A stretch of DNA of 64,000 bases from Sipunculus nudus. Its lineage: Eukaryota > Annelida > Sipuncula > Golfingiida > Sipunculidae. This document shows, piece by piece, positions 27,001 to 38,772 of this stretch. The DNA lies in NCBI GenBank assembly GCA_026874595.1, contig CM049306.1, forward strand, positions 38,934,019 through 38,998,018, written 5' to 3'. The notes beneath the pieces are model-generated. The model saw only the letters and a program-made list of their open reading frames with translations. It searched no databases and was not told the origin of the DNA. Each line of letters begins with the position of its first letter. The first letter of the stretch is position 1. The position numbers were made by a program, and so were the translations under genes.

Positions 27001-30000
27001 AATGATAATGCACATTCCAGTAGCTTACTAATCATGCGACCTTTATACAAGGAAGACCAGAACAAAATGATAAACTATTATACAGATATATTGTATACTT
27101 TCTAAAACCGTGGAAATTATACTTTGTGGTGTAAATATTATATTACTTCGGCGTGGAAAACATACACCGTGCAGGTATCCGATGTCTTGTCAAAGCTATT
27201 TAATTATTTATTTCATACAAATATATATTTTATCAGGAAAGTCATTCAGCTTACTGCTGTTTTTCAGTGGTGTCCTGTTACAACTGCATATAGATTATTA
27301 CAATAGAAGTAGTTAATAAAATATATGAAAAGGCAATAAGATGAATAATAACTACAATGTATATACATGTACTTTATAAGCCATAAATGAAATATTAAAA
27401 TCCAACATGATACTAAAAACGGATTTCGTTGAAACATGTTTAAGTAAAAACAATCACATGCGAAACATATACACAGTCCAAAATGTTAAAATATTGGATG
27501 AAGTATGCATTTTAACCTCAAGCGTTAATGTGATTCACGGAAGTAGAAATGCAGATGAATCAGTATTAAGACTTGGAAAGAAAATGCTTTTACTCTCTCT
27601 TAAATACGGAAAGTGACGAAATAATACGGAAATGAGCTGGCAAATTGTTCAACTGGAAAGGTCCAGAATAGACAAATGAGGATTTGTAATGTTCAGACTT
27701 GGGTTTGGGTAAAGGCAAAATTATATTTAGAAGTGCCCCTTTGGTTAGTATCCATGGGTTTCCCGTTAAATTTTTAAAAAATGTTTAAAAGATTGGTGCT
27801 TGGCCATTTAAAAATTAAAACTATAGTCCATTTCATCCCCTCATGTCCACCTGTTTTTTGCTATGAAAATTTTTATTAGGTACATTTCAAGGGAAACAAT
27901 TATAGTGTAGAGGAGAGGATTACAGAACCTAATTTTCAACAAGGTAACTAAATTCCTACCTTATGCCATATTTGAGTAACAGAATTTTCTGAAAATATGA
28001 GAAATCAGTCTACATTTTACAACATATCAGACCCACTTATGGCGGTCAAGGTCATTGGTCACATGCAAAAACAGCCTCAACTGACAGCTGCTGATTGGAT
28101 GATCTCATGTAAACACTCTAAAAAATATAACCAGCTATAAGAAATATGGCTACTTATGGAGGGACACACAATATCTGCCAGATCGTGATAAAGAGACTAA
28201 AATGTTGTGAAACATGAACGGGGGATTTATTGTAAAATTCTTAACTGCCAAATTAGGTTGTCACTTCCATATGTTGTTTACATGGAAAATATTGAAAAAT
28301 ATAAACTTTTAAGTAAATCATCTACAAAAAACAGGTGGACAGCAGGTGGTGAAATGGACTATAGTAAAAAGTAGCGGTAACGTTTATCCACGGTCATCCA
28401 GTTCATTTGTCCGATGGGATCTGCTGAAGGTATAGCTTTATCGAAGGCTTTTTCCTACTAAAGGAGCTGCTCGGTTTTGAATAATTAGTAGTTTACTAGT
28501 TTACTAGTTTACAAGTAAATAATTTGTAGTTTACTAGTAGCTATAAACTACTAATATATACAAATATACACCAAACCTTGCAGTAACCGAACATCATTTT
28601 ATGTTGGATGGACAGCTTTTACTGCTAACCCGTCTGTTAGATTTTCTTTCGAGCATGATAACACATCCAGATCTCTTATGGGTCATTCTACGAAAAACGA
28701 CCCATTTAGCAGGTACAACATCTGAAAATAACTTATCCTAATATTTATTTTATAGAGTCTCACATGGAAATAAAAAATGTAAACTATATGAAATTAATTT
28801 CAGCAGAGCACTTTATTCCTTGAAAAGCTATAGTTTTGGCTAATTTAATGCCCTACAATTGGCTCCAAGAAATTGATACTAAACGTTTTACAGGGGCTTG
28901 CTTTTTGGATCTCAAGAAATGTTTCGACACCATCAGTCATGAAATTCTTTTGGAAAAAATAAAACATTACGGTTTTCATGGTAAATCACATGAAGTAATT
29001 ATGAACTATCTTTCGAATAGATCTCATGCTGTGAAAAAAGCTTACGCAGTATCTTTACAGCATCCTTTGAAAATTGGAATACCCCAAGGTTCTGTATTAG
29101 GACCAATATTATTTTTAATTCATGTAAATGACATTAATAAAAACAATGGCAATTGTCAATGTAATCTTTTCGCGGATGACACCATTATTTACTATACAAG
29201 TAGTCAAGTAATGATCCTAACAAAATTAGACAGGAACTTCAACATGGCGTCACTACTTTATCTAAATGGTTTTATAATAATAAGCTTTCAATCAATATCG
29301 AAAAAACATCAACCATCCTCTTCAGATCTCGTTCTGTGGAGACTTTAGACCTTAATATCACAGCATTTGACCAGCCCATCAAACAATCTAACAGTATCAC
29401 TTACTTGGGGTTGGTGCTTAATGAAAACCTAACATGGTCCGATCACTCTGAACAAGTATGCAAAAAAGCTCTCCTCTAAAGTAGGTGCACTCATTAGGTG
29501 CAGTCGATACATACCTCAAGACCCCGCAATGAAAATGTACACTGGCCTTGTTCAGCCACATATTGACTACGGCCTCACAATCTGGGGAAATACGCCTTCT
29601 GCATGCCTTACTAGTCTCTCCAACAGACGCCAGGTGCCGCTACCGCTCTGAACTGGTTCAGAGCGGTAGCGGCACCTGGCGTCTGTTGGTGAGACTACAT
29701 GTCTTACTCGCATTCAGTCTTCAAAATCGAGCCGCACGTATTATAAGCCGCAATTACAACCATGAATGTAGCATTACAGCTACCCGTCTGTCCCTTGGCA
29801 TTAAATCAGTTGAACAAAGACATGAATATCTGACTCGCATCCTTATGTTTAAATGTCTGAATAGCTTAAGTCCATCCTATATGACTGACCGGTTCACTTT
29901 TGTTCACTAAGTCCACCAACATGATACACGCAATAGCAATTCCAATAAATTATATGAACCCAAACCTCGGACAGACTACTTAAAGAAATCATCTTTATGC

Positions 30001-30421
30001 ATAGGTCCTTTTTTGTGGAACACATTAAATCGATCTCAAAGAAACTGCTCCTCCTTACAGGTCTTACAGAAAGTATCATGTAATAAACCTCTGTGCTTTA
30101 TATGTCATATATTGCATGCTATTTTTTACTCTCTAATATTTCATATTTATTTCACATGGATTGATTTGTATATTAGGTTGCATGTTATAGTTTTACAATC
30201 ATATTTAATATCACATCTTGCTGTATATAACGCTAAATTTCATATTTATATATTTTCATTTTTAAAACCAAATCTCACTGCATAATTTTATATTTAATCA
30301 CCTTTTTTAATTCTGATTGCATTTTACATGTTTTATACATTGTTTAAACTGTAAAGCCCAACATGGCCCTGTGGCAGATCAGACAATCTTGTCTGAACGG
30401 GCTAGCCTGTATAAATATGTT

Positions 30422-30465
<44 letters not shown>

Positions 30466-33400
30466 TATAATAATAATAATAATAATTTAGAAAAAAATAA
30501 GAAAGGTTCACATATATGATGTATTTTATTATAAAAATTGATTTTAACCCTGTAAAAGCAAAGATTTAATCCTGAAACAAAATACAACAGCAACCAACAG
30601 AAGGTATAATGCAATAAATAGAAGAAATATATAGCAATCTACCTCGGTAAATAATAAATACGGGAGATAAAAGCATTTTCTCATATGTTTCAAGTATTTT
30701 TTCTTGTCAATTCTTCTTTTTTTCAAGTATGTCTATTGTCAAAGTATAACGGTGTTGAAGAAGGATAACCGTGCTGAATTACAATAAAAGTAAACATTGG
30801 CAAAATTATTACTTATATAGCAAACAGACTTCTTTTATAATATTTCAAGTTTAATATATAAAAACACATAACACAGTGATCGTGATAAAAACTATGAAAT
30901 TCCTGAATGACAATGCCAGTTTGTAGAATTTAGATCTTACATCCATCCTGTCACTTTTTGTTTCAACATGATTCATCGACATTCACCACCGTTAAAAGTG
31001 AAAAGGAACGGTGTTGATGCATAATGGTGTTAAAAATGATATGATATCTATTCAAAGAAACTTAATCACTCCTTCAACCTTTCTAGTACTCAGTATGTGT
31101 ATGTGTTGACAGTGTGAGCTATAACCCAAAACTAAGAAAAGCATAAATACTTCCATCATTTTGGAGAAATATAGGTAATGGTGTTGAAAAACAATAAATA
31201 TACGGACATTTTTACACAATGATGGAGATTTCTTGTTGTAAATTGACAAAATACATACCGATAATGATGGTTTTGTGGAGTCATTTTGTGACTTTGCTTC
31301 AATTTGGGTGGTTTTTAACAAGGAGTAATCAATCAACATCGTGTCATGGCGATCAAATCGTCTTTATTACGGTGTTGAAAAAAATCTGGGGACACACATT
31401 TAAATCGCAATAGCAGTGGAAAAATTAGAGGGATGTAAAGAATTTTGTGAGAGTTTTTACGGAACGAATTTATTTTACATGAAGAGTGCAAAAAATCCTA
31501 GGCCTATACCATTTTTTTAATAAAATAAGAGGATAATCAGTTTTTTACTATGGCCTGGGGACAGGAAATTTTTAATGACCTTTGAACCATTAAGTATAGA
31601 TTTCAAGCAATTAAGGTATTACTTTGCTAAACAAATAAGCCCAAATTAAACAGAAAGTATAAGATACTTAAATGAAATCCCGACAACACAATGACAGATG
31701 ATATATATATATATATATATATATATATCATATATATATATATATGTACTATTGCCCTGTGAATGCAAGGGACATGAATTTCCATGAATTGGGTCGTTTT
31801 CTGTTGAATGACCCATATAACTTACACTCAGACGTCTCCACCAGAGGTCGCTACCGCTAAGCTAATGCCCCTCTTAAAGCTCGCCATTTTGTAAAAAAAA
31901 TTTGTTCAACATATAGACTTTTTTCCCCAAATTTTAAGTCATCTTTTTTATACTCATATTTAATAGTTATTATAACGTCGATTATAAATATGTGAAAGAT
32001 TCACGAGCAAATGATAGTCTTACCATAATCGAACGTCTGTAGGCTTAAACACAGCAATAGCGCTGTAATTTTAAGGCAAATATTCATCCAACCGACCAAA
32101 TTAAAACACGTAGACAACTGGTAGCTTGGCGATATCAACAAATCTATTTTATGTCTGATAATTACACTGAATGACATGTCAAAAGCTACTAATTTTAATA
32201 TTATTTATCGAAAAGAGCCATTTTTGCAGGAATTGAGGCCTGAAGGACAAGGGGTGATGCATAAGTGCGCATATGATTGATCAGGCATATTGATTTATCT
32301 TATTGGCTAAAGTTTTTGCGTCTCATGGTCCATTTAGCCAGTGGCGTGCCCACGGCCTGGCATTAGGTCTTAATCCTGTTTGGGTCATTGTGTTTACTTG
32401 TCACTGGGTCATTTCTGTCACCCATTCACTGGGTACCTGTTATTTGCTGAAGTCCCTTTACTTGAGGGGATTCGTTGCGCCTACCAATCAGGATTTCCTT
32501 TTTCAAGTTTCTTGGAAAAAATGGCGTCTAATAACACTACAGTCCACTGCGTCTAGTAACAGACATCAGAGCATAAAGCACAATTGAGGCTAAACGATGT
32601 CTGCACATATAACCAAACCATATTTTGTAAATATGTTCTATATCACTTATTTAAATTCTATTTTTTTTCATTATTATTTATACGTCAATGGCAAATTGTA
32701 AGCGTCTGCCGATCAGGCCGATTTTCCATTCATCCTGATTTTGGGCCACCCTCCGATCAAGCAAACTTATTCAAATCCCATTACATTATCATACAATACC
32801 TTTGCCTGCAGCACATTTGTTAATATAGACTTTAAAGTATTTTATTTTTCCACAAGATACATGAGATTGTGTGTTATGTGAAAAAGCTACCCGCATTCTG
32901 TTTTAGCACTGTCAACTGGGCAGTGACATCAAAAACAGGAAAAAAACTGTTACACAAACAAACTAAATATCAACAAAATCATTGCACTTCTGACATTCTC
33001 AGTACCAATGTTTAAAAATTATTAAAACATGTTTTGCTAGATTTAGGTCATTTCTGTATGCTGTTTTTGACGTCACACTTGCATCAGCCAATCACAGCAG
33101 AAAATGTTGTCACTTCGTGAAGTCATGCAGCCTTCACATAACAAACCTACTTGCTAATTAATGCTTTTACTTAACCTTTTTCCAATATATGATGGCAAAC
33201 TAAGGATGAAAAGGATTTACACCAAATATATTGCACCATTGAAAGACAGCTAAAGAGTTTTTTTTTCAGTAAAAGGCTAAAGAAGTGATTGGATCTGCCG
33301 GTATATAACCAGATCCTCACCAATATTTAATGGAGTCTTCACTGGATCATGTCCCAAATCTCCACAAAGTTCGTGAAAACCAGTAAACCTGCTAACAGAC

Positions 33401-33480
33401 AAACTAATCAACTAATTAACACTTAGCAGTTAGTGAGAAAAGGCTTGCTTTTGCTTGTCTTAAAAATCATGGCTTTTATT

Positions 33481-33532
<52 letters not shown>

Positions 33533-33599
33533 ATTGAAGGATAACACTGGAAATGCCATTACAAAAAAGGAACTTCGAGTATTACACATGCAATATAAT

Positions 33600-33690
<91 letters not shown>

Positions 33691-36600
33691 TTTGTTCGGT
33701 GATTATCTTGACTTGTTGGATATTTATCTTGCTTTGTTGAGTATTCATGTTTTTGATTTTGTTTCTCTAATAAGTTTTGCTTCTTTAAATATTTTATCAC
33801 ATAACTTATATATAAAAACTACTAATAGAAACTACCCATTTAGCACTAACTGTTACACCATAAGCTTTGTCCTGTGTAAGTATGAAAAAAATAAAGAAAT
33901 CAATATTCTTGGCAAGAACGCGGTGATATTAATGATCTAAGTATAAGAGAATAAAATCTTATTTATAAATCTTATGTGGACCTGGAACTTCTTGTCTTTC
34001 GGCTACAAATTAGCCCTGCTATAGGATGGACAACAAGCTGTAATATGTCATCCTTGAAAAGTAAATCTAAAAATGCCATAAATGGAAGAGTTGTTGAAAA
34101 GTCCTTCTGCAGCAGTTTAAGTTCTTCAAGATGAGCATACTTAATTTCAGGACAATCCATCAGCCGGTCTCTGCGAAATTTGTCGTTTTGTATATGTATT
34201 TCCCGGATTCTAAGTTTATATGAGGTACCCTCCATAGTTTGGCTTCGAGAATATAATTCATAGTGACATAAAATATCAATAACGGATTTCGCGTTTCTCT
34301 GACATTTTTAGGTTTTCCTATTAGTCTTTCTGAGTCAGGCACTCCCGCTTTTCCAAAATCCTGGATCCGCCCATGCTTAACCACATTTAAACGTAACAAT
34401 TTATATTCTGCTCATTAAACAGATGACAACAGCCCAGAAAGCGATGAAAGTAAGCCGGATGTTGGGGACTGGGTCATCGGGAAGATCCGGAACATGAGTA
34501 AAGCGATCAACCATCGGGACGAGTGTGGAGAAATCCGTAGTGAGGACAGACTGTCCGAAGCCGACAGTGACGAGACCTACAGGGACGACTACAGTCATCT
34601 CAAACGTAAGCAATACTAGTATGCTGCGTCTTTATCTTTCTCAGTAATTATATATACCATTCGATTAGATTCTCGATTCACAACTAGCCATTCAAATAGC
34701 CACCATACATTTATGTTCATCTATATATAAATATAAAGGTCAGATAGATGATTGGGCTCCTAATTTTTCACACTGAACTACACAATGATCTATCCGCAAA
34801 ATCAGAATCCTCCTGAAGTGTATGCTCTCAATTAAGCTAAAAAATATACAAAGTGAGATAACTTTTTTTGTAAGCAATCAGAGCAATATCAGAACACATT
34901 TTTATTATATTCCGCAGTATAATAATACATGTGTGCTTATATAATTTTTTTATTAAATATTAAATAGTGGAAGTCTTATGTTTTTTTAATCGCATTTACC
35001 TACCTTCGGTTATTAAACTGATTCAAACGAAAAAAATCTGTATTTAAAATGCATGGTTTGTCTTTGTCATACCGTAGAAAGCACTTATCTTATAATCTTA
35101 GAATATGTAAGAACCAGAGATTTAATCATTATATGAAAGGTAGTTTGTTGTATATGCTTCTTATTTTCACGCAGTCACGCCTGAGGAACTGCAGAAAGGC
35201 CTGGAGAAGCTGCAAGGGATGATAGGCGAGGCCCATGGAAAGATGTCTGGCTTGGTGACGCATGCTGATGCAGTAAGGAAAAACCCAGGGGACAAGCAGA
35301 GTAAGTCACGTGAAGACACACTTTTGAAAGCACTGCATCCATATATGGTATAAAAGTTATACATAAAAAATACGATATGATGGTATTGGCACCAAATCTT
35401 TTGCCACATCGCGCAAAGTTGAAGTATTAGGAACGATGCCAAGTGTGTCTGAAGGGGGCCACTTGTCACATTAACCCATAAACCATGAAGAAGTTGACAT
35501 AAAATCTCAAAGGTCTATCGCAACGCCCTTAATTAGACAGTTCGTATATCAGCCAGGGAAAGCGGGCCTTGAAAAACCCGTCCCCGACAAACTCGGCCAG
35601 AGTCGCGCTCTGATGGCAAAATTCTGGTATGGGCCTCGGAACAAATCTTAAAATGCTTACGCGGAATTGATCACCAAGCTTTTGAATTTATATGTTACAA
35701 AGATATTATACAAGGACCGTGCCAAGGCATTATTCTATCTACGGAGATAGGTTCACAGCGAACTCCGAATAACGCGACGACAAAGAAGGCATGTCACATT
35801 TGCATAAAACAAGATCCTTGAATATATTCCTTACGTATTTTGCGAGATTACAAGATGAATACTTGCTGCTCTGAAATATGTAATTCATTGTCTCGTTTAC
35901 AGAGTTCGCAACTCTACAGAGCGAGGTGGGATCAACGTTCCATGAAGTCGGCAATAAAGCACGATGTGCGATGGGTAAACTCTTCCAGACCCTCGTCCGC
36001 ATCGAGTTCTTCGGTAAGTTCATAATTATGGCCATTCTTCCCTTTTGCTCCTGGGCAGACCTCATGGTGAACTAGAAATATTCATTCTAATGAATGCATG
36101 CCTCCGTCATTCACTTATTCGACCCATATCCCCAGGTTCAGAAGTGGCGATTGATTTGTAACTATTCATTGATGATGTTCCTCGACCCAGATCATGTGGC
36201 GAATCCGCACTAAAATCTAATCGATTCTTTATTGGTCCATTCCTGAAATCCCCTGAAAGTGCCATGAGATTCCGTGTGATTGTGTGAGTTGTGCAGTGAA
36301 CAATCACACAAAAACACACTCAATAACAGGGATGAAACCTTCCGTTCTGACGGAGGCAACAAAACCATCAGTAACTGCACAATTGTTGCAATCTGGGAGT
36401 GGAGAGTGAACTTCAGTTAATTACCGTATGTTGCCGTGGAAGTTCAAGAATTTGGATTCCGAACTCGGGTTATCTCAGAGGAAACCCAAGAAGTGCAAAT
36501 TTGTTATTGTTATAGGTCCAGAAAAACATACATGTATACATATATTGTACATACATACATACATAGACCTACAGACAGACATACAGACCCTATTGCAGTC

Positions 36601-38702
36601 CCCTTACCATCCCCTACTGGGTTTCGAATAATCAGAAATAGAAAAACTAAATACATTGGTTGGAAAGTTCATTTTGCTGGAACGAACATTTTCTAACTTT
36701 CCTGACTCATTCTTATGGAGGTAGCCGCCGCCATTTTAATGCTAGCTTAACTAAGTGTACACATCAGCAGAGTTATATTTCGATTTCGGACTACGTGACA
36801 GGGCGGTGACACACGATCATCCTATAGGGCCAAGCAGATGTAAGGCCAAGCAGCTTGATGTAAATAAATGTAAATCTTTAAAACCCAAAAATAAATATAA
36901 AACATGTGTCACTCCAAAAATTGTTGGTGTTACTCTCAAGTGAGCTTAAATGGCCTTTGAGCAGTGAAGAGTTGAATAACTGTATACAAATAAAAAGATA
37001 TTGACACTTGATGTTATATTTTTTAACTAAATGAATCAATATTTATTCAAATTGACAGGCGTGAAAAATTTCGTGAAGTCTGACTACGGATGCCGTAACC
37101 TGGCCAGGCTCTTCGCCATCAAAGGTAAGTTGCGTTACTTTAAAGGATATAATATAAATATACATATAAATATAAATATACGGTATACATAAATAATCGC
37201 CGAAGAAGCAGTCAATCCTCCCCAAGGTAATAATCCAATCATAAGCGCCATCTGGTGTCTAAGCTTGAAACGTTTTATTTGTCTTGTATGGCAAAAACGA
37301 GAGGTTTGTTTCTCAGGCACAGCGCGCTATAATTTATACATAATTTTTTACGATCTTATAAGAATATAAAACAATTATAAATAACGATAAAATTTGATTA
37401 TATTTTCCTTCTTTTTAAATACAGTTCTTTTATTATCATATTGTTCCCAGACCATTAGTAGATTCTGGATGAAATCCTGTATGCTCAAACTAAAAATAAT
37501 GATCCTATATCATGGAGAAATATATAGAACTTTCTCTAAGTAAAGAACATTAAATATTTAAGTAATAAAATAATAATACTCCTTGTTTTAAGCTTTATAT
37601 AGTTTGAATGACTGAAATTACTTATTTTAATGTTTTAGTCCACGAGGCTAAGGCAAAAAACAATGTTATGGCTGAGGCTTTGGACAAGATGGACGTCTTG
37701 AAAGCCTTCGTGGATGACCTGCAGTGCCTTAGTGATGAGGTGGGGAAAGTCAACCATGATATACAGGGAGCCGGCCCGATCGACGGTGAGTATTGTCGTC
37801 ATATCTTGCGTCATAACTGTACAGTTCCGTAATGTACACCCCCCCCCCCCCCAAACACATCATAACGTACCCCTACACATAACAGACAAAGAGTACGTCA
37901 CGAAGGTATTTTCGTACGCTTAATTAGGATTCGCAGACGCGCATGCAAACACACACACACACAATCCCCTGGAACTCAAGGAGGAATCTATAATTGTTTC
38001 CTTAACAGTACATGATGTAAGCTGGACTTATTACATAACAATAATATATTTTTTCAGAGAATACTGATCCAAACGTTGTGGGCCGCAATATCATCAAGGT
38101 ATTTGTGGATATGCGCCGCGTGTACAAGGATGCCGAGTTGTTGTTCAAAGTGGACCACACCGTCAAACACCTGTACGCTACTGGTGAGTACCCTGCACAA
38201 ACAAAAGAAGTAAAAACAGAAGTATGTTCAGTAACAACTTAACAGGCTGGTCTCCAGCAATCCTTCACACTTCGGGAAACGAGACCGTATAATTTTCTGT
38301 ATGTAATAACAAAAAAATGTCTTGGTTTTGGGACTCCTTTTGGCAGCTTTATAAATTGAATTTCTCCATACACAAAGTGACAAGACCAAGGAATCTTCTT
38401 CTCTGGGCCGGAAGGGTGTAGCCAAAATTACCATCAAATCACTCCTAAAAAATCATTTGTGCATCACTTCTTTGACTGACCACAAATTACCAAAACATTA
38501 TGAGATTATACTAAACATATATAAAATGAAGGATTGGTTTTGTCAAATAGCTTAACCACAGCTTCTAACCACATTCACCTGATGGTCGGGTCGCATCCCG
38601 TGAAACAGACTGTTGTGAATTTACAGTGTTGTTTCTCTTCAGAGTTATATCGCTCTGGCCTGGTCTGTAGGCCATAGAGCAGTTTACACAGAAGGGTAAC
38701 AC

Positions 38703-38772
<70 letters not shown>

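Larger units (their letters stand above)
28836..30487 (+). pseudogene. 5'-truncated non-LTR retrotransposon (CR1/L2/jockey-like RT)
   Basis: This is a degraded LINE remnant. RT motif A is [15 protein letters not shown], motif B is [10 protein letters not shown] and motif C is FADD, all in the frame 28,836-29,348. The sequence then continues through frameshifts: [35 protein letters not shown] and GPFLWNTLN are all recognisable in successive frames down to about 30,060. The endonuclease half is absent. The 3' end reaches AAATATGTTTTAATAATAAT, so an (AAT)n tail (30,421-30,487) marks the terminus. An 85-bp palindrome interrupts it at 29,613-29,697. Not functional. Confidence 0.85.

Noticed and set aside
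33476-33940. Open frames of repeated Tyr-Ile
   Set aside because: They are translations of (TA)n microsatellites on both strands.
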